A DNA stretch of 7,674 nt from Prevotellaceae bacterium (GCA_031270565.1 JAISXJ010000065.1:1-7674), one strand, 5' to 3'. Shown: positions 1-7,359, numbered from the stretch's first letter. Made by a program: numbers and translations. Notes: generated from the sequence alone by a model not told the origin.

Positions 1-161
1 TCATTAAAAAGAACATTTCCGCTTTGTATATAAGTTTTTACATCACTAAATTTTATTTCCTCAAATAATTTCTTCAGATCGTCCATTTTTATAATATTAT
101 TTCCACCGACATTAATTCCACGCAATAAGGCGAGATAATCTATTTTTTCCACAGACATCAT
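1..161 (-). CDS. DUF1697 family protein, N-terminal 53 residues (cut by window edge)
   Basis: The minus strand opens with two consecutive in-frame ATG codons (161-159 and 158-156) and stays open to the window edge. It encodes the first 53 residues of a protein whose remainder lies beyond position 1. Residues 9-20 read YLALLRGINVGG and residues 44-52 read YIQSGNVLF, with a lysine/methionine-aspartate segment between them. These two blocks at this spacing are the N-terminal hallmark of DUF1697, a family of about 180 residues with no established biochemical function. The start is 85 bases downstream of the ABC exporter stop, so it could be read through from that gene or have its own promoter; I see no clear promoter or Shine-Dalgarno sequence. 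Its base composition is strikingly low (45 G+C in the first 160 bases, 28%), unlike the neighbouring gene. The choice between the two start codons is open. The family call is from motif recognition, not a search. Confidence 0.88.
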   Translation of the reverse strand, partial: MMSVEKIDYLALLRGINVGGNNIIKMDDLKKLFEEIKFSDVKTYIQSGNVLFN

Positions 162-246
162 ATTTCATTCTTAAGAGTTTATTTATTTTATATTGATTCC
201 TAAATTATACCAAGCTATTTTAGCCCCCATTTCGCATAACAACTGA

Positions 247-2082
247 TTAGAAGTTTTGCATGTCGCAGAGGCGTTTGTAGTATCCGTTCAGGCAAATAAG
301 TTCGTCGTGACTGCCGCGTTCCACAATTTCCCCCTCGTGCAGAACACATATCATATCTGCCTGTCTGATAGTACTCAGTCGATGCGCAATGACAATTGAC
401 GTGCGATTTTTCATCAACTGCTCTACGGCATCCTGTACCAGACGTTCCGATTCGGTGTCAAGCGCCGACGTTGCCTCGTCAAGAATCAGAATGGCGGGAT
501 TCTTCAGAATAGCTCTGGCGATGCTTACCCGTTGACGCTGTCCGCCGGAGAGCCGACCGCCACGATCGCCGATATTGGTCTGATAACCCTCTTCGGTCTG
601 CATGATAAAGTCGTGAATATTGGCTATTTTCGCGGCGGCAATCACCTCATCCATTGTTGCCGTCTCCACGCCGAAGGCGATATTATTGAAAAATGTATCG
701 TTAAATAAAATTGCTTCCTGATTGACGTTTCCCATCAGTTCGCGCAAATCGTGCAGGTTAAGCATCCGCACGTCCTTTCCGTCAATGGAGATGCCGCCTT
801 TGACCACATCGTAGAAACGCGGAATCAAATCCACCAGCGTTGATTTTCCCGAGCCTGACTGTCCTACCAGCGCTATGGTCTGTCCTTTTTTGACCGTCAG
901 ATTGATGTTCCTGAGCGTCCACGCCTCCTGATATTTAAACCAGACCTCTTTCAGACATATTTCTTTCTCAAAACCGGTGATATGCACGGACCTTTCCTGT
1001 TTCAGCGTATGCTTTGTTTGCAGCACTTCATCGACGCGCTGCAGGGATGCCGCCCCTTTGCGAATACTGTAAGAGGCTTTTGACAGCTCTTTAAATGGCG
1101 CTACAATCATATAAAAGATTGTCAGATAGTAGATAAATTCGGCGGCTGAAAGAGTGCCGTTTTCATCCAGTATCAGCAATCCACCATACCACAACAAAAT
1201 GGCAATGACCACTGTACCGAAAAATTCACCAAGCGGATGCGCCAGCAGATAACGCCTATTGATGCGGTTGAAGGTACGCCGGATTTTTTCGTTAAGCGCA
1301 GCAAAGCGGTTAATAAGTTTTCGTTCGGCGTTAAACGCCTTAACAACACGCAATCCACCAATGGTCTCTTCCACCTGCGAGAGCAATTCTCCCGAAAGTT
1401 CCTGTCCGTACAGCGACCGTTTTTTCAAATTACGTCCGATATTGCCAATCAGATAGCCGCTCAACGGCAGCAATATCATGACAAAAAACGTCAATTGCCA
1501 ACTCAAAAAGAAGAGCGTCCCCATATAGATGACAATCATAAGGGGATTCTTGAAAACAATTTCCAGAGAACTCATAATAGAGTTTTCTATCTCGCTCACG
1601 TCAGCCGTCATGCGAGACATAATGTCGCCCTTTCGCTCTTCGTTGAAATAACCTATTGGCAGGTCAACGATTTTCCGATAGATTGTATTGCGCAGGTCGC
1701 GCTGTACGCCCGTTCGTACGGGAATCAGGGAGAGTGTGGCGAGGTATGCCATTCCCGTTTTGAGGAATGTCATCAGGATGAGAAACACCCCAAGCCACAT
1801 CAGCGCCACCGCACCGCCGTATGTATCAATAAGGTATTCTATCAGGCAAAAGGCATTGTTAGCAAGAATTTTGACCATGTCGTTAAAGCCGTCGGCAACG
1901 CCCCACGCAATGAATGTATGCCGCGCTGTTTCCAGACCAAAGAGAATTTGCAAAACGGGAATGATGGTTGCAAAGGAAAACAGGCTGAAAATGGTACTGA
2001 GAATATTGCTGACAAAATTCCAGACGATATATCTCCTGTAAGGAGCAGCGAATCGTTTAAGCAGAATGATTAATGTTTTCAT
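247..2082 (-). CDS. ABC exporter, fused membrane and ATPase domains (MsbA-like)
   Basis: This is a half-transporter that would work as a homodimer in the inner membrane, using ATP to export a hydrophobic or lipid-like substrate. Numbering from the ATG at 2082 (611 residues), six hydrophobic segments lie near 20-51, 90-120, 179-194, 196-213, 285-305 and 316-333. A long loop of about 40 residues separates the first two. The nucleotide-binding domain starts near 370. It has Walker A GQSGSGKST (407-415), Q-loop Q455, signature LSGGQ (511-515), Walker B ILILDE ending in catalytic E536, D-loop SALD and H-loop H567, so it appears fully active. The frame is open upstream to a TTG at 2109, but that codon lies inside a hairpin; the ATG followed by KTLIILLKRF is the better start. 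A candidate promoter lies 67 bases upstream. MsbA-like lipid export is the likeliest role by resemblance, but drug or peptide export cannot be excluded. Confidence 0.93.
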   Translation of the reverse strand: MKTLIILLKRFAAPYRRYIVWNFVSNILSTIFSLFSFATIIPVLQILFGLETARHTFIAWGVADGFNDMVKILANNAFCLIEYLIDTYGGAVALMWLGVFLILMTFLKTGMAYLATLSLIPVRTGVQRDLRNTIYRKIVDLPIGYFNEERKGDIMSRMTADVSEIENSIMSSLEIVFKNPLMIVIYMGTLFFLSWQLTFFVMILLPLSGYLIGNIGRNLKKRSLYGQELSGELLSQVEETIGGLRVVKAFNAERKLINRFAALNEKIRRTFNRINRRYLLAHPLGEFFGTVVIAILLWYGGLLILDENGTLSAAEFIYYLTIFYMIVAPFKELSKASYSIRKGAASLQRVDEVLQTKHTLKQERSVHITGFEKEICLKEVWFKYQEAWTLRNINLTVKKGQTIALVGQSGSGKSTLVDLIPRFYDVVKGGISIDGKDVRMLNLHDLRELMGNVNQEAILFNDTFFNNIAFGVETATMDEVIAAAKIANIHDFIMQTEEGYQTNIGDRGGRLSGGQRQRVSIARAILKNPAILILDEATSALDTESERLVQDAVEQLMKNRTSIVIAHRLSTIRQADMICVLHEGEIVERGSHDELICLNGYYKRLCDMQNF

Positions 2083-2094
2083 TTTTTTCAGACA

Positions 2095-2114
2095 GCCCGT
2101 TGTTGTCAACGGGC
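2095..2114 (-). promoter_or_regulatory. Perfect 8-bp hairpin in the leader of the ABC exporter
   Basis: GCCCGTTG (2095-2102) and CAACGGGC (2107-2114) form a perfect, GC-rich 8-bp stem around a four-base loop. In the minus-strand transcript it ends 12 bases before the ATG at 2082, followed by TGTCTGAAAAAA, and it would lie within the leader made from the candidate promoter at 2149-2156. No T-run follows in the minus direction, so it does not look like an intrinsic terminator for the upstream operon. Its closeness to the start codon suggests a possible effect on translation or mRNA stability. The structure is seen directly; the role is inference. Confidence 0.5.
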
Positions 2115-2148
2115 GTAATGTATATTATTTTACGTTATAAAACAGGTA

Positions 2149-2156
2149 CAAAGGTA
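2149..2156 (-). promoter_or_regulatory. Candidate Bacteroidetes -7 box for the ABC exporter
   Basis: Read on the minus strand, 2156-2149 is TACCTTTG, an exact match to the Bacteroidetes -7 consensus TAnnTTTG. The upstream partner is weaker: an ATTG whose first base lies 20 bases before the TA instead of a clean TTTG at the usual distance. A start a few bases downstream would give a leader of about 60 bases containing the hairpin at 2095-2114. The -33 box would fall inside the repeat element at 2163-2360, so the inserted element may supply part of this promoter. Confidence 0.5.
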
Positions 2157-2162
2157 CGTCTT

Positions 2163-2360
2163 TTTCAGTTGTCAATTGTCAGTTTTTCGTGCCTTTGCGA
2201 AACCTCCCGCTTTTGGCGGGACAAGTCTTGCGTATTCCTTGTGTGTCTCTGCGGTAAAAAATATTAAACCGCAAGGAGCGCAAAGAATTTTCGCAAAGGG
2301 CGCAAAAAATTCTTCATTTAATAAATATCATAAGTTCGTTTACAAAACTGACAACTGAAA
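2163..2360. repeat. MITE-like composite element with terminal inverted repeats
   Basis: The right end, AAAACTGACAACTGAAA (2344-2360), is the reverse complement of the left end, TTTCAGTTGTC plus AGTTTTT (2163-2187), except for a 7-base AATTGTC insertion in the left copy. Between them lies a second, imperfect inverted repeat. CCTTTGCG (2192-2199), continuing at 2233 to CTCTGCGGT (2246-2254), pairs with ACCGCAAGG...TTCGCAAAGG (2268-2299) around an AT-rich loop. The left arm is interrupted by the 28-bp insertion annotated separately. No ORF of note is present, so any mobility would need a transposase supplied elsewhere. It fills nearly all of the gap between the 1415-aa gene and the ABC exporter. 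Related sequence recurs at 7360-7392. GCAAAG-rich intergenic repeats of this style are familiar from Bacteroidetes genomes, but this exact family is not one I can name. Confidence 0.65.
2200..2227. repeat. 28-bp hairpin insertion flanked by TTGCG direct repeats
   Basis: TCCCGC (2205-2210) and GCGGGA (2216-2221) form a 6-bp stem with loop TTTTG. The 28-base block is flanked by TTGCG on both sides (2195-2199 and 2228-2232). Removing it and one TTGCG restores the arm of the larger inverted repeat, so it reads as a later insertion with a 5-base duplication. A near-identical copy in the opposite orientation occurs at 7418-7440. Confidence 0.6.
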
Positions 2361-2376
2361 GCTAATCTCGCGCCTT

Positions 2377-5300
2377 CTACAGGAAATGAAGTCTGTTATG
2401 AAGATTTACTTTCGCCATACCACCGTCAATGTCAAGATAAAGCAGGCGCACGCTGGGGTAACGGGTCTTGACGCGCTTCTCAATGCCCTTGGCAACAATG
2501 TGATTGGCAATACATCCAAACGGTTGCACACAAACAACCCTGTCAATGCCGCGACGCACAAAAGACGCTATCTCCCCCGCTATCAGCCATCCTTCACCAA
2601 ACTGATTGGACAAATCCAGTATCTCGGAGGCATACGCCGCCTTGGTGAAAACCGACTCGGAGGATAGATGATAACGGTAGCCACTGAGACAGGTTTCGTA
2701 GCGCATCATTCGGGCATGTACCCATTTCCAAAGCGTCGGCGTCAGAATGTTTGACAGGCTGTTGCCGCGCTGTACGTGATTTTGTTTGTTAGTCCCGACG
2801 TTTACAAAATATTGCACAAAGAAATCAATGATAGGCGGCATCACCACCTCCATACCCTTTGAGCGCATCCATTCGGTGATGTGCGCCTGCCCGTAGCTGT
2901 TGTATTTCACATAGATTTCGCCAAGCAACCCCACTCTGGTAAGCATTTTATCCTCAACATCAAGTTGGTTAAAATCGGTAACAGCCCGCTCCAGCAGCGG
3001 CAAAAGCGCTTTGTGGTCATTGCGATTGACACAGTCAATGCCTTTATTAATGTAATGGTCGAACAGGCGTTGTGTCTCTCCGTGCTGTTTTTCCCGAATA
3101 ATGGAGGCATTGTACATCTGTTGCAGGCTGTCGGCATAGAGCAAAGTATGCAGGATAATATTTCTCAACTTCCAATAGGGCATATCAAAAGCCTCCTGAC
3201 TGTTTTGGATGGTTGAGCCGAAACCAACCGCTATCAGCGGAATATCAGCAAATCCGGCGTGCGTCAGTCCCGCTTTTATCTGGGCTAAATAGTTGGTAGC
3301 GCGACATTGTCCGCCCGTCTGGGTGATGGCAACCGCCACATTATTACGGTCATATTGTCCCGATTGCAAGCCGTTGATAATATCGCCCAATACCAGTGTC
3401 GAAGGATAGCAGACTTCATTGTTGCCGTAAATCAGCCCGAGTTCGGCAGTCGCTTTGCAGGTCTTTGGGAGGTTGACAAAGGTATATCCGCCCAAAACCG
3501 CGAGCGGTGGAATAAAGGGCGAAAGGAAATCGGCAAACCAGGGGACGAGGACGGTTTTTTTGCGGTCATCTTTGGTGTATGGTACGCGATAGCCGGAATA
3601 GGACGTGCGACTGATGCTGTCGGGATGCGTCGCCTTAAGCGATTCAATGAGAGAACGCAGCCGCAGACGAACAGAGCCGGGACTGGCAATTTCATCAATG
3701 CGTAAAACGGTGTGGCTTTTGCCCGCCTGCTTGAGAATATCGCCTGTTTCGTCCAGAAAAAATGCGTCCGGACCGCAGCCAAATGAATTGAGGTGGATAA
3801 GCTGGATATTCTGCGGAAGTTTGGCAACTGCCATTGCCGCCTGCACCGTACGATTCGGATATGACCATTGTGAAACAAGATTGAGCATCTTGAAATCTCT
3901 GTCGTCTGCCGGACGGAAAACGTCATCAGTGAGCGCCGTAACTCCCAAATCCGACAAAATCTGTCCCACTTTCTGATGAATCAGCGGGTCGGCATGGTAA
4001 GGGCGTCCGGCTACGATGAAAAGCAGTTTCCCTGATGCCAGCGCGTTCTCAAGCGCTGCCTGTTGATTGTCAAAGAGCTGTTTTTTGAATTGATGGCGTT
4101 CCTGCAAGGCAAGGTCAAATGCACGGTTGAATGTTGCTCTGTCGATGCCCAGCGTTTTGAAATAGTTATAAGCCGTTCTGTCCAATGCCCTGTCGGAAAC
4201 AAATGTTATCACAGGCTTGTCGAAAGGAATCCCGTAACGGGTTTCAACCTCCATAGCGTTGCGTATCACATCGGGATAACCACTCACCACAGGGCAGTTG
4301 TAGGAGTTGACCGTGTTGCCAAACTCTTTTTCTTCTTTCGGAATAATAGGATAAAAAAGTCTGTCCACTTTGGCGTCCACAAGCGCCAGAATATGCCCGT
4401 GTACCACTTTTGCGGGAAAGCAGATGTTGTCGGACATCACGCTGCCCACGCCGCGCTGATAGAGTTGGAAATTGGATTCGGGCGATAACACAACCTCAAA
4501 CCCGCACTCTGTGAATAACCTGTGCCAGAAAGGATAATTCTCAAACATATTCAGCGCTCGCGGAATACCGATGGTCATCCGTCTTGCGGCGGATAATGGG
4601 CGGTTGACGGTAGCCGACCTGTTGAAAAGCAGACTGTTTTTCATCTCGAAAGCATTGTAACCCTTTGTCTCCGCTGAGGCTTTAGAGAAAAACACTTTTT
4701 CGCATTTGTTACCGGCATAGCAGCAGTTGCCATTGGTGAAACGAAACCTGAGTACGTTACAGCGATTGTTACAGCCCTTGCAAAAAAACTCTTTGGTCTC
4801 AATCTCTTCGAGGTTCGGAAGCGGTATGTCCGTGCTGAAACGGGAGGGCTGTCTGTCAATTTGCCACATCCGTCGGGCGTATAACGCCGCGCCGAAAGCG
4901 CCCATCAATTCGGGGGCGTCGGTAGAACTGACCGTTTTTCCCGACAGCAATTCCAGAGCGCGATAGACTGCTTCATTGCGGAAAGCGCCACCCTGCACCA
5001 CGATATGGTCGCCCAAAAGGTTGAGGTTGGCAATTTTCAATACCTTAAACAGGCAGTTTTTCACTACCGAATAGGCTAATCCGGCGGCAATATCTCCCAG
5101 CATGGCATTTTCGCGCAGCGACTGTTTGACTTTCGAGTTCATAAACACGGTACAGCGCGACCCCAAATCACTCGGATGAGCCGCCTCACAAGCCATCTGC
5201 GCAAATTGGCTCAGGCTGACATTCATGGTCGAGGCAAAATTTTGCAGGAACGAGCCACAGCCCGACGAACATGATTCGTTGAGTTCGATGTTGGCAATAA

Positions 5301-6624
5301 CGCCATTTCTGATGAAGATAGATTTCATATCCTGCCCGCCAATATCCAGCACAAACGACACCTGCGCATCCACCGATTGCGCTCCGGAGAGATGCGCCAT
5401 TGTCTCTACAATGCCATAATCAAGATTAAGAGCGGACTTTATCAACTCCTCGCCATAACCTGTGGACGCCGATGAAACAAAATGGAACTGCACGCCGCGT
5501 TCAGAAGCGTGCCGGTAGAAAAGAGTTAATCCTTCGATTGCTTTTTTCAGAGGATTGCCCTCGTTGGAGGCATAAAAGGAGAAGATAACCGTTTCATCTT
5601 CATCAAGAATGAGAATCTTTGTTGTCGTTGAGCCGGAGTCGATGCCCAGATAACAGGCGACCACCTCGTTTGGTTGCAGTTCGCGCCGCTTGAGATGTTT
5701 AATATGCCTGTTGACTTTCCACGCATCGTATTCGGCGACATTGGCAAAAAGCGGCGGCAGCGTATCCTGAGGCAGCGTATCGGATGTTGCTTTCAGTCTG
5801 TCAATAACCTCCTCCAACGTATTGATGTCCATTTCCGCCTCCTTGGACAAAGCCGCCCCAAGCGCGGGAAAATAGTTGCTGTTATCGGGCAACACAAGGT
5901 CGGTCTCCTCTATTTTCAGCAGGTTGATAAATGCTGTACGCAATGCTTTGAAGAACGTAAGAGGTCCGCCGATGCAGAGAATCGGCGGTTGCATATCGCA
6001 TCCGTGCGCCAGCGATGTGATGCTTTGCAGCGCTACCGTGTTAAAGATGGACATGGCTATGTCCGGCGCCGGAATGTTTCGCGCAATCAGATTTTGCACG
6101 TCAGTCTTGGCAAATACGCCGCAACGCGAGGCTATGGGGTAGATTTTTTTGTAACGTAACGCCTGCTCGTCCAGCGTTGTTTCGGTGATATTCATCAGGT
6201 CTGCCATTTGGTCAATGAAAGAGCCTGTTCCTCCTGCGCAACTGCCGTTCATCCGGATGTCCGGATGTTTTTCATCGTTAAAGAAGACCGTTTTGGCGTC
6301 CTCGCCGCCGAGGTCAATCAGCGTACGGATGTCGGGCGTAAAGGCGCGTACCGCCTCTATGGATGCTACGACCTCCTGAACAAAGGGTATCCCCGTGCGG
6401 TCGGCAATGCCCATCCCTGCCGAGCCTGTTATGGCAATCGAGAAACGCCCCTGCGAAAATTGTCGGGCAATATGTGTGATTTCATCAATCAGAATATGTC
6501 CAAATGCGGTTTTATGGCGGCGATATACTTTGTGAACAATATGATTCTCCGCATCAATCACCACTATTTTAAGCGTCGTTGAGCCAACGTCAACGCCTAT
6601 TCTGTATCTGTTTTGTGGATTCAT
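2377..6624 (-). CDS. Fused CoA-dehydratase activase (two copies) / DUF2229 / HgdB-like iron-sulfur protein
   Basis: This 1415-residue cytoplasmic protein belongs to the BcrA/BadF/HgdC activase superfamily. Such proteins hydrolyse ATP to push one electron from a [4Fe-4S] cluster to a partner reductase. Activase domain 1 (about 7-262) has GVDVGSTT (10-17), DLGGEDAK (104-111), C129 and C168. Activase domain 2 (about 323-585) has GIDSGSTT (327-334), DIGGQDMK (427-434), C452, C491 and QGGAFRNE (544-551). A knuckle follows (C615, C618, C622, C634, C635, C641), then DUF2229 (from about 683) and an HgdB-like C-terminus. In the last two parts the motifs CFPAKVVHGHI (735) and CYPSTLVLGDI (1072), and SFGC (C950) and PFGC (C1371), mark two related halves. 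The ATG at 6624 lies 28 bases from the regulator stop, implying an operon; I see no Shine-Dalgarno. No dehydratase, electron donor or CoA-enzyme gene is adjacent, so the substrate is unknown. The gene is intact, with no frameshift or missing key residue. The domain calls are from motifs I recognise. Confidence 0.92.
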   Translation of the reverse strand: MNPQNRYRIGVDVGSTTLKIVVIDAENHIVHKVYRRHKTAFGHILIDEITHIARQFSQGRFSIAITGSAGMGIADRTGIPFVQEVVASIEAVRAFTPDIRTLIDLGGEDAKTVFFNDEKHPDIRMNGSCAGGTGSFIDQMADLMNITETTLDEQALRYKKIYPIASRCGVFAKTDVQNLIARNIPAPDIAMSIFNTVALQSITSLAHGCDMQPPILCIGGPLTFFKALRTAFINLLKIEETDLVLPDNSNYFPALGAALSKEAEMDINTLEEVIDRLKATSDTLPQDTLPPLFANVAEYDAWKVNRHIKHLKRRELQPNEVVACYLGIDSGSTTTKILILDEDETVIFSFYASNEGNPLKKAIEGLTLFYRHASERGVQFHFVSSASTGYGEELIKSALNLDYGIVETMAHLSGAQSVDAQVSFVLDIGGQDMKSIFIRNGVIANIELNESCSSGCGSFLQNFASTMNVSLSQFAQMACEAAHPSDLGSRCTVFMNSKVKQSLRENAMLGDIAAGLAYSVVKNCLFKVLKIANLNLLGDHIVVQGGAFRNEAVYRALELLSGKTVSSTDAPELMGAFGAALYARRMWQIDRQPSRFSTDIPLPNLEEIETKEFFCKGCNNRCNVLRFRFTNGNCCYAGNKCEKVFFSKASAETKGYNAFEMKNSLLFNRSATVNRPLSAARRMTIGIPRALNMFENYPFWHRLFTECGFEVVLSPESNFQLYQRGVGSVMSDNICFPAKVVHGHILALVDAKVDRLFYPIIPKEEKEFGNTVNSYNCPVVSGYPDVIRNAMEVETRYGIPFDKPVITFVSDRALDRTAYNYFKTLGIDRATFNRAFDLALQERHQFKKQLFDNQQAALENALASGKLLFIVAGRPYHADPLIHQKVGQILSDLGVTALTDDVFRPADDRDFKMLNLVSQWSYPNRTVQAAMAVAKLPQNIQLIHLNSFGCGPDAFFLDETGDILKQAGKSHTVLRIDEIASPGSVRLRLRSLIESLKATHPDSISRTSYSGYRVPYTKDDRKKTVLVPWFADFLSPFIPPLAVLGGYTFVNLPKTCKATAELGLIYGNNEVCYPSTLVLGDIINGLQSGQYDRNNVAVAITQTGGQCRATNYLAQIKAGLTHAGFADIPLIAVGFGSTIQNSQEAFDMPYWKLRNIILHTLLYADSLQQMYNASIIREKQHGETQRLFDHYINKGIDCVNRNDHKALLPLLERAVTDFNQLDVEDKMLTRVGLLGEIYVKYNSYGQAHITEWMRSKGMEVVMPPIIDFFVQYFVNVGTNKQNHVQRGNSLSNILTPTLWKWVHARMMRYETCLSGYRYHLSSESVFTKAAYASEILDLSNQFGEGWLIAGEIASFVRRGIDRVVCVQPFGCIANHIVAKGIEKRVKTRYPSVRLLYLDIDGGMAKVNLHNRLHFL

Positions 6625-6652
6625 AATATCAAGACTGTATCGAGAAAAAGAA

Positions 6653-7270
6653 TTAAGGTTTCAGTGCATCCGTAACAAAGCGAATGACATAGAGTTTGTG
6701 CTGTTCAAGAACTTTGCGGTATTCATCAAATGAAATATCGGCTACACGCATGGCAAACTTTCCGAATATAAAGGGAAATATGCACAGTGATACCACATTC
6801 AATCCTAAATCTATGGTGGATGTTGCCTTGATTGTCCCCTTTTTCACTTCCTCCTCTACCCTACCGGCGATAATGGCATATTTGTCATGTGGATCCTGTT
6901 TTTGGACGAGCCGGACAAGACGGTCGGGATTTTGATTTATTTCATTCAGAACGAAAAGCGGTATCTGGGGATATTCCATCAGCAGGTCGTAATAGGCGTT
7001 TATCCAACATTCAATCATATCGAAAAAGGGCTTATCCGATTGTATGATGGCAAAAATGCGCTTGACCATAATGTTGAATGCCTCCTCGAAGATCAATTCA
7101 AAGAGATTGTATTTGGATTGAAAATAATAGTTGAGGTGTGCGACATTTGTGCCGGAGGCTGTTGCTATATCTCTGACACTAACACCATTATAACCGTTTT
7201 TGACAAACAGTTCGCGCGATACCTGAAGTATGCGTTCCTTTACATTGGAGGCTGATTGTGTTTCTAACAT
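6653..7270 (-). CDS. TetR/AcrR-family transcriptional regulator
   Basis: The 205-residue length is typical of the family. Residues 11-57 form the TetR_N DNA-binding domain: an initial helix (KERILQVSRELFVKNGYNG), then SVRDIATASGTNVAHLNYYF (31-50) as the helix-turn-helix, then the characteristic KYNLFELIFEE. Residues from about 65 on are helical and divergent, as usual for the ligand-binding domain, and give no ligand clue. The ATG at 7270 is the first in-frame start and follows a well-placed promoter. A 16-bp perfect palindrome lies in that promoter, which suggests autorepression. Only 28 bases separate its stop from the 1415-aa iron-sulfur protein, with no promoter visible between them. Repressor and target are therefore probably cotranscribed and controlled together. 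A plausible inducer is the substrate or product of that enzyme, but this is inference. Confidence 0.93.
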   Translation of the reverse strand: MLETQSASNVKERILQVSRELFVKNGYNGVSVRDIATASGTNVAHLNYYFQSKYNLFELIFEEAFNIMVKRIFAIIQSDKPFFDMIECWINAYYDLLMEYPQIPLFVLNEINQNPDRLVRLVQKQDPHDKYAIIAGRVEEEVKKGTIKATSTIDLGLNVVSLCIFPFIFGKFAMRVADISFDEYRKVLEQHKLYVIRFVTDALKP

Positions 7271-7291
7271 AAGAATCTAAATTTGATGCCG

Positions 7292-7323
7292 CAAAATTAA
7301 ACAATTGTTTAAATATATCCAAA
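7292..7323 (-). promoter_or_regulatory. Promoter of the TetR-activase operon
   Basis: On the minus strand, TTTG (7323-7320) is followed after 20 bases by TAATTTTG (7299-7292). This matches the Bacteroidetes consensus of a TTTG -33 box and a TAnnTTTG -7 box at a normal spacing. Transcription would start a few bases further on, leaving a short leader before the ATG at 7270. Confidence 0.75.
7297..7312. promoter_or_regulatory. 16-bp palindromic operator, probable TetR site
   Basis: TTAAACAATTGTTTAA is a perfect 16-bp palindrome with no spacer. It occupies most of the space between the -33 and -7 boxes and overlaps the -7 box by three bases, so a bound dimer would block RNA polymerase. Symmetry, length and position fit a TetR-family operator for the gene immediately downstream. 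Binding itself is inferred. Confidence 0.7.
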
Positions 7324-7359
7324 TGCTGTCGTTTTTTTTGCTAATTCTTTTTTCGGTTA

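Noticed and set aside
214..224. GCTA-TTT-TAGC as a terminator after the ABC exporter
   Set aside because: The stem is only four base pairs with no T-run after it on the minus strand.
1237..2073. 278-codon open frame on the plus strand opposite the ABC exporter
   Set aside because: It lies wholly antisense to a gene with every ABC motif intact. Its translation is rich in Q, H and R with no recognisable domain, and no promoter precedes it.
2083..2109. TTG start at 2109 giving the ABC exporter nine extra residues
   Set aside because: The TTG lies in the arm of a perfect hairpin, and the added residues (MTTTGCLKK) match nothing expected. The ATG at 2082 begins a normal N-terminus for the family.
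2170..2181. CAATTG core near the exporter promoter, as a second TetR operator
   Set aside because: Only the six-base core is shared. The flanking bases (TGT/TCA) do not continue the TTAAACAATTGTTTAA symmetry.
2176..2358. Short plus-strand frames across the intergenic element
   Set aside because: They are composed of the repeat arms and have no start context or homology-like features.
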